Shown here one piece after another: positions 7,117-15,320 of a stretch of 31,312 nt of DNA. This DNA comes from a virus. The stretch's first letter is position 1. Every line of letters begins with the position of its first letter. A program made the position numbers and the translations under genes. Where the stretch lies: positions 1 through 31,312 of IMG/VR virus record IMGVR_UViG_3300032157_000036, one strand, 5' to 3'. Under the pieces are notes generated by a model. The model saw nothing but the letters and a program-made list of their open reading frames with translations. It did no database searches and was not told the origin of the DNA.

Positions 7117-7533
7117 ATGCCGAAGGCGGCGCCGCATCCTTGCTGCCACCCTGGCTGCAATCGCCTGACTGGCGAGCGCTTCTGTCCGCGGCACGTACGC
7201 AGCGTGAAGCGTGAGGTCGATCGTAGGCGGGGAACAGCAGCTGCGCGCGGTTACGACAGGCAATGGCAGCGCCTTCGCCTGGCATATCTCGCCGAGCATC
7301 CGCTGTGCGAGTGCGATGAATGCAAGGCTGGGAAGCTCAAGGTCACGGCCTCGGAGGTCGTCGACCACAAGCTCAGCATCAGGACGAACCCCGAGCTGCG
7401 GCTCGACTGGGACAACCTGAGAGCGATGTCCAAGCGTTGTCACGATCGACGCACTGCGAGAGAGCAGGGCTTCGGTCGATCATCACCGGCAACCCCGGGG
7501 GGTGGTCAAAAGTCCGGCTTCGGTCGTTGCTGA
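7117..7533 (+). CDS. Phage HNH endonuclease
   Basis: A 138-residue protein with an HNH nuclease core: VVDHK near residue 84, DWDNLRAM, then KRCHDRRT with the final catalytic His near 113. Zinc-type cysteines occur at the N-terminus (CCHPGC, CPRH) and in CECDEC. HNH proteins of this type sit next to terminase in many HK97-like phages and are needed with TerL for specific cleavage at packaging in HK97 (established for that phage). Its position before TerS and TerL matches. The start is the first ATG after the upstream stop, with a poor ribosome site. Confidence 0.85.
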   Translation: MPKAAPHPCCHPGCNRLTGERFCPRHVRSVKREVDRRRGTAAARGYDRQWQRLRLAYLAEHPLCECDECKAGKLKVTASEVVDHKLSIRTNPELRLDWDNLRAMSKRCHDRRTAREQGFGRSSPATPGGGQKSGFGRC

Positions 7534-7602
7534 CCGTCGCCCCAGTCAAATTCCCGTGTCTCCAAAATGGGACCGGCGTTATTTCTGAAAAGGAGCGTTA
7601 AC

Positions 7603-7977
7603 TTGGCCCGGCCGCGGACTCCGTCCAACTTGCTCGAGTTTCGCGGGTCTTTTGACAAGCATCCGGAGCGCCGGCGGCAAGATCTGCCAGGTGTGGGAGC
7701 TTTCAACCCGCTCCCTCCGAAGAATCTGCAGCGCGAGCTCGTCCCGCTCTGGCGCGAAATCGTCGAGCAGATCAATCCAGTGGTGCTGACGGGCAGCGAC
7801 TATCTATCTATCGAGACGATGGCGAAGCTCCTGCTGCAGTACAGACTGTCGGGCGACGTTTCGATCGCGAAGGAATTGCGGCAGTGGTTCGCGCAGTACG
7901 GCCTCACCGCAGTCGGCCGCACGAAAATTGCGCCACCGAAGGCGCCGGGCGGCGGTAACGCATTCGCAGACACGTGA
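7603..7977 (+). CDS. terS: Terminase small subunit, P27 family
   Basis: A 124-residue DNA-recognition subunit of the packaging motor. The start is TTG 7603, chosen because AAAAGGAG (7588-7595) lies seven bases upstream and because P27 proteins begin with a (A)RPRTPSNLLEFRG-type segment. The other signs of the family are PPKNL near residue 37, LWREIVEQINPVVLTGSD, and the C-terminal QYGLTAVGRTKI. An upstream in-frame ATG at 7567 would add residues that do not look like the family. Its stop overlaps the GTG start of TerL. Confidence 0.85.
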   Translation: MARPRTPSNLLEFRGSFDKHPERRRQDLPGVGAFNPLPPKNLQRELVPLWREIVEQINPVVLTGSDYLSIETMAKLLLQYRLSGDVSIAKELRQWFAQYGLTAVGRTKIAPPKAPGGGNAFADT

Positions 7978-9659
7978 AGGCGTCGCGCGATGCCGTAGCG
8001 CTCGGCGAGCGCTATGCGCGAGACGTGTTGGCGGGGAAGGTCCCGGCGTGCAAGTGGACGCGGCTCGCGTGTAGGCGACACCTCGACGACAAGAAGCGCT
8101 CGAAGTCGCGGACCTGGCCGTACAAGTTTGACGCTGACAGAGCGAACCGCGTGGCGCGGTGGCTCGGATTACTGCCGCACATCAAAGGCAAATGGGCGAG
8201 GCGCGATCCACGCAAGCCGAACGCGAATCGAATCGTCGCTGAGCCGTGGCAGTGTTTCGTACGGATCTCGCTGTACGGGTGGGTGCAGAAACGCACCAGC
8301 AAGCGAAGATTCCGGAAGGCCTCGATCTATCTGCCACGCAAGAACGGCAAGTCAACCGAGGCCGCCGGCATCGGTCACTGGATGGCGTGGAAGGACGACG
8401 AGCCGGGCGCGGAGGTCTATTCGGGCGCCACAACTGAACGGCAGGCCTGGGAAGTCTTCGGGCCGGCGCGGCTCATGGCATTGCGCGAGCCGGAAATGAC
8501 GGAAGGCCTCGGCATCGAGGTCAACGCACAGTCGATGATCCGCGTGTCGGACGGATCGAAGTTCGAGCCTGTCATCGGCAAGCCAGGCGATGGCGCCTCG
8601 CCGCACTGCTCGATCACGGACGAGTATCACGAGCACGCGACCAGCGAGCAGTTCGACACGATGATCACCGGCATGGGTGCGCGCGAGCAGCCGCTCGCCC
8701 TGATCATCTCGACGGCTGGCGACAATCTCGCGGGCCCTTGTTACGACGACTGGCTGACGGTGAAGAAGATCCTCGAGCGGACCGTCGAGGACGAGACTCA
8801 CTTCGGGATTATCTACGCGGCCGACGACGACGACGACTGGACGAGCGAAGAAGCACTGCGAAAGGCGAACCCGAACTACGGGGTGAGCGTCAGCGCAGAG
8901 TTTCTGCAACAGCAGCAGCGCGACGCGATCAACAACGCGCGCAAGCAGGGAACGTTCAAGACGAAGCATCTGAACATCTGGGTTCAGGCGCGCGACGCAT
9001 ACATCAACATGCAGCGATGGGGCGAGTGCCACGAGCCTGGCCTGTCGTTCGACCAAATGCGCGGGCAGCGGTGCCTGGTTGGAATGGACCTCGCAAGCAA
9101 GGTGGACCTTGCTGCGCTCGAACTCCTGTTCCCGCGGAGTGATGGCAGGTTTGCAAGGTTCGGTCGTTATTACCTGCCAGACGAAACCGTCCAGCAGCCG
9201 GAGAACGAGCATTACCGGGCCTGGGCGAAGCAAGGATGGTTGACCGTCACGGACGGCAACATCATCGATTTCACGAGAATCTTCGACGACCTCGTCGAAC
9301 TCGCCAGCCAGGTCGAACTCGCCGAGATCGCGTATGACCCGGCGCAGGCGACGATGCTCGTGACCGAGCTGATGAACGAAGGCCTGACCTGCGTCGAGCT
9401 GCGGCCGACGGTGCTGAACTACTCCGAGCCAATGAAACAGATCGAGGCGCTCATTCGTGACCGAAAACTCAATCACAACGGGGATCCGGTCATGACCTGG
9501 GCAATGTCCAACGTCGTGGCAAAGGCGGATGCGAAGGACAACGTCTATCCGCGCAAGGAGCGTCCCGAGAAGAAGATCGACCCGTTCGTCGCGCTGTGCG
9601 CGGCGATGAATCGCGCCATGGTCGGCGAGCAGACCGGCGATCTCGTGGTGGTGCTGTAG
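7974..9659 (+). CDS. terL: Terminase large subunit (TerL)
   Basis: A 561-residue DNA packaging ATPase and nuclease. The ATPase domain has Walker A at residues 121-128 (PRKNGKST), Walker B ending D216-E217 (CSITDEY) and a coupling motif STAG at 246-249. The C-terminal nuclease has its acidic triad in GMDLASK (D372), AYDPAQA (D455) and KKIDPFVAL (D536). Length and motifs are typical of the HK97-type Terminase_1 family. The GTG start overlaps the TerS stop (GTGA). No sign of damage. Confidence 0.95.
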   Translation: MKASRDAVALGERYARDVLAGKVPACKWTRLACRRHLDDKKRSKSRTWPYKFDADRANRVARWLGLLPHIKGKWARRDPRKPNANRIVAEPWQCFVRISLYGWVQKRTSKRRFRKASIYLPRKNGKSTEAAGIGHWMAWKDDEPGAEVYSGATTERQAWEVFGPARLMALREPEMTEGLGIEVNAQSMIRVSDGSKFEPVIGKPGDGASPHCSITDEYHEHATSEQFDTMITGMGAREQPLALIISTAGDNLAGPCYDDWLTVKKILERTVEDETHFGIIYAADDDDDWTSEEALRKANPNYGVSVSAEFLQQQQRDAINNARKQGTFKTKHLNIWVQARDAYINMQRWGECHEPGLSFDQMRGQRCLVGMDLASKVDLAALELLFPRSDGRFARFGRYYLPDETVQQPENEHYRAWAKQGWLTVTDGNIIDFTRIFDDLVELASQVELAEIAYDPAQATMLVTELMNEGLTCVELRPTVLNYSEPMKQIEALIRDRKLNHNGDPVMTWAMSNVVAKADAKDNVYPRKERPEKKIDPFVALCAAMNRAMVGEQTGDLVVVL

Positions 9660-10981
9660 TGAGCCTCTGGACGCGCCTGCGCGAAGCATTCCGCGGACCG
9701 AGCAACGAAGCGGTCGATCTCACCGGGCTTTCGCCGGCGGCTTTCGCCGCACTGTTTCAGCCGACCACCTGGGCGGGAATCAACGTCACGCCTGAGTCGG
9801 CGATGCGCGCGATCCCGGTGCAGGCCTGCACGTCGCTCATCGCCGGCGGTATCACATCGATGCCGCTTTCGTTCTTTCGCCGGGAGATTGTCGACGGCGC
9901 GTGGATCCGTACTCCCGCCGACGATCACGAGCTCTGGTGGCTGTTCAATGAACAGCCGAACGAGGATCAGACCTCTGCGTCGATGTGGGATGCGGTAATT
10001 CCGCGCCTGGCGCTTCGCGCCGAGGCCTTCGCGCGCATCGTGCGCGGCGCGAGTGGGCGATCGCAGAGGATCATCGAGATCGTCCCGCTCGACAATAAAT
10101 GCGTGCAGCCGATGGTCGAATGGGACTCGACTCGCCGGCGCCGGCGCATCGTGAAGTACGTGGTCAACGACGAGGGCATGTATTACGGCGTCGACCCCTC
10201 CGACATGCTGCATTTTCGCAGCAAGCGTGCGCCGCAGGAGCCAACACAGTCGGCGATTCTGAATTCGTGCCGTGAAGCGATCGGCATCGTGCTGGCCATC
10301 GAGCAGTACTGCGGACGGATCTTCTCGAACGGCGGAACGCCGCGCCTGGCGCTGCAATACCCGGCGGGCACGAAGATCACTGACGCGCAGAAGGAAGAGA
10401 TTCGCGCGAACTGGCCGAAGTTCTACGGCGGTGGCGAGAACCAGCATCTGCCGTTCATCGTCGGCTCCGGCGGCACGATTCAGAAAATTTCCTTCAGTGC
10501 CTCCGAGGCACAGATGCTCGAGGCGCGGAAGTTCCAGGTGATCGACATCGCGCGCGCCTTCGGCGTGCCACCGTTCATGATTGGCGAGAGCGAGAAACAG
10601 TCGTCCTGGGGTTCCGGCATCGAGCAGATGTCGCAGGGCTTCGTTCGATACACGCTCTCACCGTATATGACGGCGATCGAACAGGAGATCAATCGCAAGA
10701 TCTTCATGCAGCAGACCTACGTCGTCGACTTCGACGAAGAGGCGCTGTCGCGCGGTGACATGAAGTCACTCGGCGAATGGTTCCGGCAGGCGATCGGCGG
10801 AAGCCAGGGACCGGGATTCATGGCGCCGAACGAGGTGCGCCGGCGCATCAACATGCCGCCGGTGAACGATGGAGACAGTCTCTATGACCCCGCGAAGACC
10901 GCTGCGGCCGCCGCTGCAGAGAATCCCGACAAGGCCCAAGAATCCGACGCCGGTGCGTCCGAGGTAGACGACAATGCGTGA
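9659..10981 (+). CDS. Portal protein, HK97 family
   Basis: A 440-residue portal subunit that forms the dodecameric DNA channel at one capsid vertex. The start is GTG 9659, sharing its G with the TAG stop of TerL. Recognisable parts are the SAMRAIPVQACTSLIAGGI entry segment, the DNKCVQP strand, the WPKFYGGGENQ loop, and the ARAFGVPPFMIGESEKQSSWG segment that marks HK97-type portals. The C-terminal 40 residues are low-complexity (Ala-, Asp- and Glu-rich). The last codons overlap the protease gene by 8 bases. Position between TerL and protease is canonical. Confidence 0.95.
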   Translation: MSLWTRLREAFRGPSNEAVDLTGLSPAAFAALFQPTTWAGINVTPESAMRAIPVQACTSLIAGGITSMPLSFFRREIVDGAWIRTPADDHELWWLFNEQPNEDQTSASMWDAVIPRLALRAEAFARIVRGASGRSQRIIEIVPLDNKCVQPMVEWDSTRRRRRIVKYVVNDEGMYYGVDPSDMLHFRSKRAPQEPTQSAILNSCREAIGIVLAIEQYCGRIFSNGGTPRLALQYPAGTKITDAQKEEIRANWPKFYGGGENQHLPFIVGSGGTIQKISFSASEAQMLEARKFQVIDIARAFGVPPFMIGESEKQSSWGSGIEQMSQGFVRYTLSPYMTAIEQEINRKIFMQQTYVVDFDEEALSRGDMKSLGEWFRQAIGGSQGPGFMAPNEVRRRINMPPVNDGDSLYDPAKTAAAAAAENPDKAQESDAGASEVDDNA

Positions 10982-11708
10982 CCGAATCAGAGCGCTGCAG
11001 AACAAGGCCGGAGCTCCAGCCGCGCGTTTCGAAGTGAAGAATGACGCCGACTCGAAAGAGGCGACGATCTACCTTTACGACATCATCGACGCGTACTGGG
11101 GCGTCTCCGCCGTCGACTTCGTGAAGGAGATCTCGGGGATCTCCGCCGAGACAATTCATCTGCGGATCAACTCACCTGGTGGTGACGTCTTCGAGGCGCG
11201 CGCCATGGCCACGGCCTTGCGTGCACATAAGGCGAAGGTCGTCGCTCACATCGACGGACTCGCGGCCTCGAGCGCGTCCTGGCTGGCGCTGGCGGCCGAC
11301 GAGGTCGAAATCTCGCAGGGCGCGTTCTACATGATCCACCGCAGCTGGTCGTTTGCCATGGGCAACGCAGCCGACCTGCGCAAAACCGCGGACCTGCTCG
11401 AGAAGGTCGACGGCGAGCTGATCGCCGAATACTCCCGCGAGTCCGGGAAGGACGTGGAGCAGGTCACCGCGTGGATCGATGCCGAGACCTGGTTCACTGC
11501 CGACGAGGCGGTCGAGCACGGCTTCGCCGATCGACTTGCACCCGCGGCGCCGAAGGACCAGGCGACGTGGGACGTCTCGGGCTTTGCTCATGCACCCAAG
11601 GATTTGCTCGACCGTCCGGCGAAGAACGCCGCGGCGGCTAACGAGGCGGAAGCCAGGCACGCACATCTCGTGCGCCGATTCCGTGCTCAGGAGCGACAGT
11701 TCGCGTAG
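10974..11708 (+). CDS. ClpP-like prohead maturation protease
   Basis: A 244-residue serine protease of the ClpP fold that processes the capsid precursor. The RINSPGGDV oxyanion loop is at 65-73, the nucleophile Ser is S99 in GLAASSASW, and the catalytic His is H122 in YMIHRS. At the place of the third catalytic residue the sequence reads DAETWFTADEAVEHG, so Glu rather than Asp aligns with ClpP D171; this occurs in phage relatives. The C-terminal 50 residues are charged and may bind the capsid. It is followed by a hairpin and then the capsid gene. Confidence 0.9.
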   Translation: MRDRIRALQNKAGAPAARFEVKNDADSKEATIYLYDIIDAYWGVSAVDFVKEISGISAETIHLRINSPGGDVFEARAMATALRAHKAKVVAHIDGLAASSASWLALAADEVEISQGAFYMIHRSWSFAMGNAADLRKTADLLEKVDGELIAEYSRESGKDVEQVTAWIDAETWFTADEAVEHGFADRLAPAAPKDQATWDVSGFAHAPKDLLDRPAKNAAAANEAEARHAHLVRRFRAQERQFA

Positions 11709-11730
11709 CGATTCCCGCGAAGCGAGATCA

Positions 11731-11754
11731 CGGCCGCCATTAGGCGGCCGTTTC
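11731..11754 (+). terminator. Terminator-like hairpin before major capsid gene
   Basis: 9-bp stem ACGGCCGCC/GGCGGCCGT with loop ATTA (11740-11743), followed by TT and then CATTTCC. The stem is strong but the T-run is short, so it may only partly terminate or may act as an mRNA processing or stability element at the 5' side of the capsid message. Confidence 0.6.
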
Positions 11755-11781
11755 ATTTCCAACCGCCTTTAAGGAGGCATC

Positions 11782-13077
11782 ATGTTGAACATGCGAAATC
11801 TGCGGGAGCAGCGCGACACCGTTGCGAAGCGCGTCCGCGACCTGCTCGACAAACACCCCGGCGCCCAGTGGGGCCCCGAGCAGCAAAAGGCCTACGACGC
11901 CGACATCGGTGAGCTCGACCGCGTCGACGCCGAGATCCGGCGCACGCAGCGCGTCCTCGATATCGATGCCGAGAAGAACTTCACCGACGCCATCGACACA
12001 GTCAACAAAGACCGCGCGCGCCGCGGCGTCGGCGAAGCGGACGTCTCGGCGATCATCGAGAACTGGGCCAATGCCTCGCCTGACAAGGGCGGCGCGCAGC
12101 TGGTGCGCGACACGCACTCGCTGTGGATCCGTGGCGGAGACCGCGCGTTTCCCGGCGAGCTGCAGATGAAGCTCGCGACGCACATCCGTAACACGATGTC
12201 GACCACGACCCCTGGCGAAGGTGGCTACACCGTCCCGTCGCTGGTGGCGAGCGAACTCGTCGACGCGTTGAAGGACTTCTCGGGCGTGCGAAACGTGGCC
12301 GAGATCATCAAGACCGCGGGCGGCAATCCGCTGAGCTATCCGACCTCGGACGGCACCGCGGAAGTCGGTGAGCTCATCGCGGAAAACACGACCGCAACCG
12401 GCGCGGATCCGTCGTTCAACACCGTGTCGCTGAACACGTTCAAGTACAGCTCGAAGATCATCGCGATCCCGTTCGAGCTGCTGCAGGACACCACCATCGA
12501 CATGGAAGGGTTCCTGAAGCGTCGCATCGCGCAGCGCCTCGGTCGGATCACGAATCAGCATTTCACGACCGGCACGGGCACGGGTCAGCCGCGCGGCATC
12601 ATCACGGGCGCCACCACCGGCAAAACCGGCACCACGGGCCAGACGCTGACGGTGATCTTCGACGACCTGGTCGACGTTGTGCGTTCGGTCGATGTGGCAT
12701 ATCGCCAGGGCGCCCGTTGCACGTGGATGATGCGCGACGCGTCGATGGGCGTGGTGAACAAGCTGAAGGACACGGCTGGTCGTCCGATCTTCATCCCGGG
12801 ATGGGATGGTCTCGGCAAGACCTCGCCGGACACGATCCTCGGCTATCCGGTGCAGATCAACAACGACGTCGCGGCGATGGCGGCGAACGCGAAGTCGATC
12901 GCCTTCGGTGACATGAGTTACTACAAGGTCCGCGACGCGATGGAAATGACGCTCTTCCGGTTCACGGATTCGGCCTACGCCAAGCTCGGTCAGGTGGGTT
13001 TCCTCGCCTGGCAGCGCTCCGGCGGCAACCTGGTCGACACCGCGGCCGTGAAGCTCTACGTCAACAGCGCGACCTGA
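11782..13077 (+). CDS. Major capsid protein, HK97 fold
   Basis: A 431-residue major head protein with a strong AAGGAGG ribosome site (11771-11777) upstream of the ATG. Residues 1 to about 110 are charged and helical, like the scaffolding delta domain that the prohead protease removes. From about 138 (MSTTTPGEGGYTVPSL) the sequence follows the HK97 pattern: VRNVAEIIKTAGG, SYPTSDGT, the TTGTGTGQPRGI loop, TWMMRDASM, and the FGDMSYYKVRD segment near the end. The expected cleavage point lies between about 105 and 138. The gene is flanked by strong hairpins on both sides. Confidence 0.95.
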   Translation: MLNMRNLREQRDTVAKRVRDLLDKHPGAQWGPEQQKAYDADIGELDRVDAEIRRTQRVLDIDAEKNFTDAIDTVNKDRARRGVGEADVSAIIENWANASPDKGGAQLVRDTHSLWIRGGDRAFPGELQMKLATHIRNTMSTTTPGEGGYTVPSLVASELVDALKDFSGVRNVAEIIKTAGGNPLSYPTSDGTAEVGELIAENTTATGADPSFNTVSLNTFKYSSKIIAIPFELLQDTTIDMEGFLKRRIAQRLGRITNQHFTTGTGTGQPRGIITGATTGKTGTTGQTLTVIFDDLVDVVRSVDVAYRQGARCTWMMRDASMGVVNKLKDTAGRPIFIPGWDGLGKTSPDTILGYPVQINNDVAAMAANAKSIAFGDMSYYKVRDAMEMTLFRFTDSAYAKLGQVGFLAWQRSGGNLVDTAAVKLYVNSAT

Positions 13078-13093
13078 TCTGCACTCGCGCAAC

Positions 13094-13165
13094 GAACACC
13101 ACCCGCCGCAAAGCGGGTGGTGTTCCAGATCTCCATTCACTCGAGTGGAGACCTGGAACACCACC
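13094..13165 (+). other. Two mutually exclusive hairpins after capsid gene
   Basis: Hairpin A pairs 13094-13106 with 13113-13125 (13 bp, loop CGCAAA). Hairpin B pairs GGTGGTGTTCCAG (13116-13128) with CTGGAACACCACC (13153-13165), then, after one A/C mismatch, TCTCCA (13130-13135) with TGGAGA (13146-13151), a total of 19 bp. Positions 13116-13125 belong to both, so only one hairpin can form at a time. Neither is followed by a T-run. The region lies between the capsid stop and the ribosome site GGAG (13174-13177). Confidence 0.8.
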
Positions 13166-13182
13166 GAACCCATGGAGCTCAT

Positions 13183-13428
13183 ATGGCCCTGAAGAAATAC
13201 CGCGTGCTGCGCGACACGAGCCTTGACGGCAAGGATTACAAGGCCGATGCCGTTGTCCTGGTCGACGAGAAGGTCGGCGCCACGCAGAAGGCCGCAGGCG
13301 CATTCGACGACGACAAGGCCGCCGTCGAGCACGCAGAGAAGACGCTCGAATCGAAGGTCGTCACGCACAAGGCGCCCGTCGAGGAAAAGGGCATCGACGA
13401 CAAGTCGGCCGGCGAGCAGACGAAGTAA
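13183..13428 (+). CDS. Small protein after major capsid gene
   Basis: An 81-residue acidic and lysine-rich protein. The ATG at 13183 has GGAG at 13174-13177, five bases upstream. Residues 1-40 (KKYRVLRDTSLDGKDYKADAVVLVDE) look like a small beta barrel; residues 40-81 are charged and probably helical or disordered. Genes in this slot often encode head decoration or completion proteins, but I do not recognise the family and the role is not assigned. The two long hairpins just upstream may affect its translation. Confidence 0.7.
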   Translation: MALKKYRVLRDTSLDGKDYKADAVVLVDEKVGATQKAAGAFDDDKAAVEHAEKTLESKVVTHKAPVEEKGIDDKSAGEQTK

Positions 13429-13437
13429 CGGCGCGCT

Positions 13438-14079
13438 GTGGCAAACATTCGACGCGTCACCGGTCCGGCTACCGAGCCGGTGACGCTCATCGAAGCCAAG
13501 TCGCACAGTCGATTCGACGACGCTGCGAGCGATGCTGATATCGCCGCCTACCTGATTGCCGCGCGCGAGTCGATCGAGCGCACGTGTTCGCTGGCGATGA
13601 TCGAACAGGAATGGGACCTGCTCATCGACAATGCGTGGCCCTGTGTCGCATCGCGATACTCGTGCGGCGCTCCGCAGGAAATCGAGATCCCGCTCGCGCC
13701 GCTGCGGTCGATCACCTCGATCAGCTATGTCGATGCGGACGGCATAACGCAAATTTTGGCTGCCGACCAGTATCGACTGGTTCGCAGCGGGCTGTACAAC
13801 AAGCGCGGCCTGGTCGTGCCGGTGTACGGCGTGAGTTGGCCGGCGGTTCGATACCAGCTCGAGGCAATCTCCGTGCGATTCAAGTCTGGCTTCGGAACAG
13901 AGCCCGGCGACGTTCATGAACCCGTACGCCAGGCCATCAAGCTGCTCGCCGCGCACTACTGCGAGAACCGCGAGCCGATCAACATCGGAAGCGCCGTCAC
14001 ACCGATCCCGCTCACCATCTCGAATCTGCTCGCTGACTACGTCGTCGGCGGATCTCCTGACGCGCTCGGGGGCGGCTGA
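13438..14079 (+). CDS. Head-tail connector, gp6-like adaptor
   Basis: A 213-residue protein that, in relatives, forms the ring directly under the portal. It starts at GTG 13438. The N-terminus (EPVTLIEAKSHSRFDD, SDADIAAYLIAARESIERTCSLAM) is the helical pattern shared by HK97 gp6/SPP1 gp15-like connectors; the middle adds a beta insertion (IEIPLAPLRSITSISYVD) and the C-terminus has a helix (VRQAIKLLAAHYCENRE). Length agrees with the longer members of the family. Its stop overlaps the next start (TGATG). Confidence 0.85.
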   Translation: MANIRRVTGPATEPVTLIEAKSHSRFDDAASDADIAAYLIAARESIERTCSLAMIEQEWDLLIDNAWPCVASRYSCGAPQEIEIPLAPLRSITSISYVDADGITQILAADQYRLVRSGLYNKRGLVVPVYGVSWPAVRYQLEAISVRFKSGFGTEPGDVHEPVRQAIKLLAAHYCENREPINIGSAVTPIPLTISNLLADYVVGGSPDALGGG

Positions 14080-14405
14080 TGCGCGCCGGCCAGATGGACC
14101 GGCGGTTGACCCTCCGCCGGCGCAGCGTCGGCGCGAAGGATGCCAACGGATTCAGCGCTGAACCATTCGTCGAATACGACACGGTCTGGGCGAGGAAGGT
14201 CGAGATAGGCGGCCGCGAGTTTGTCCAGGCAGGTACGAAGGACGCGCAGCAGACCACTCGCTTCGAGATCCGCTGGCGCGACGACGTCGCCGCGACCGAT
14301 CGCGTTACCTGCGAGGGAGTCGATTACCGGCTCACCGCGGCACCGTCAGAAATCGGCCGCCGGCGCGGCCTCTTGCTGTTTGCCGAGGCGATACGCAATG
14401 CCTGA
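14079..14405 (+). CDS. Head-tail joining / head closure protein
   Basis: A 108-residue protein of the SPP1 gp16-like head-closure family. It opens with the characteristic MRAGQMDRRLTLRRR segment, followed by VWARKVEIGGREF and TTRFEIRWRDDV, and ends with the YRLTAAPSEIGRRRGLLLFAE strand pair. It plugs the connector and receives the tail terminator. It overlaps the upstream stop by one base and the downstream gene by eight. Confidence 0.85.
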   Translation: MRAGQMDRRLTLRRRSVGAKDANGFSAEPFVEYDTVWARKVEIGGREFVQAGTKDAQQTTRFEIRWRDDVAATDRVTCEGVDYRLTAAPSEIGRRRGLLLFAEAIRNA

Positions 14406-14949
14406 AATCATCGGCATCTCTGGCCTGACCGAGCTCCGGCAGACACTTCTGAAGCTGCCAGAGTCGGTTCAGGGCAAGGCGTCGCAGAGCGCGCTGGCGA
14501 AGGCCGCGGCGCCCATTGTCAGAATGGCGAGGTCACTCGCACCACGTCGCGCAGAACGCGGGCTGGTAGGTCCGCTGCCCGGCCGGCAAGACGCACAGCC
14601 TGGACTGCTGAAGAAGTCGATCCGCGCATTCCGCAACCGAGGCAGCACGAAGACCTACGAGTCACGTTTCATCGGCGTGCGCGGAAAGGCCTGGTACTGG
14701 CGGTTCATCGAATTTGGTCGCGGCGTCGTCACCAGCGCGAAGTCGCTCGGCACGCAGGCCACGGGCTTCTTCGGCAAGGTTGTGAGGGCCGTGCCGGCGC
14801 GGCCGTTCCTGCGCCCCGCGTTCGAGGCGCTGAAGCTGCAGGCGATCGAGATCTATCAGAAGTCGATCGCGCCAGAGGTCGAGAAGTACGCGCAGCGCGC
14901 GTACCAGCGTTCGCTCCGAAGGGTCACCAGAAAGATCACGGGGTTCTGA
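14398..14949 (+). CDS. HK97 gp10-like neck/tail protein
   Basis: A 183-residue protein. The family is recognised from the GLTELRQTLLKLPESVQGK start, the APIVRMARSLAPRR segment and the YESRFIGVRGKAWYWRFIEFG core followed by VPARPFLRPAFEA, all typical of HK97 gp10-type proteins that sit at the head-tail interface. The start ATG 14398 lies in the end of the closure gene. The C-terminal 30 residues are basic. The stop overlaps the next ATG (TGATG). Confidence 0.85.
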   Translation: MPEIIGISGLTELRQTLLKLPESVQGKASQSALAKAAAPIVRMARSLAPRRAERGLVGPLPGRQDAQPGLLKKSIRAFRNRGSTKTYESRFIGVRGKAWYWRFIEFGRGVVTSAKSLGTQATGFFGKVVRAVPARPFLRPAFEALKLQAIEIYQKSIAPEVEKYAQRAYQRSLRRVTRKITGF

Positions 14950-15308
14950 TGCCGGTCGCAACTGTGCGAGCACTGCTGGTCGCGGAGCCGGTGGTGACGG
15001 CACTCGTGCCCGCCGATCGGATCGAGGCGCTTCGGCGGACGCAAGGCTTCGCCATTCCAGCAATCACGCTGCAGCGTGTCTCGACCGTGCCGTTCAACGA
15101 GCTGCGCGGCAACGGCGGCCTGGACGCGAACGTCGTTCAGATCGACTACTACGGCGCCGACTACACCGCGCTGAGACACATTGCCGACGTCTGCCGGGCA
15201 ACGCTCGAGGCTGGCGGCCTCACCATGCAAAACGAAATTGACGGGTACGAATCGGATACCGATCCCGAGCTGTACCACCTCATTCAGACCTGGTCGGTAT
15301 TCACGTAA
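14949..15308 (+). CDS. Tail terminator, DUF3168-like
   Basis: A 119-residue protein matching the DUF3168 tail-completion family: VRALLVAEPVVTALV at the N-terminus, IPAITLQRVS, then the VVQIDYYGADYTALRHIADVCRATLE strand-helix and a final beta hairpin (YHLIQTWSVF). These proteins cap the growing tail tube and join it to the head. The gene order gp6-closure-gp10-terminator-tube is the usual one. Confidence 0.8.
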   Translation: MPVATVRALLVAEPVVTALVPADRIEALRRTQGFAIPAITLQRVSTVPFNELRGNGGLDANVVQIDYYGADYTALRHIADVCRATLEAGGLTMQNEIDGYESDTDPELYHLIQTWSVFT

Positions 15309-15320
15309 GGAGATTTCGAA

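Noticed and set aside
8352-9689. A 445-residue open frame on the - strand inside TerL
   Set aside because: Antisense shadow of an intact terminase gene; product shows no domain features.
11740-13956. A 738-residue open frame on the - strand across the capsid genes
   Set aside because: It is antisense to the major capsid and connector genes, has Arg/Val/Asp-rich low-complexity sequence typical of GC-rich antisense frames, and lacks a ribosome site.
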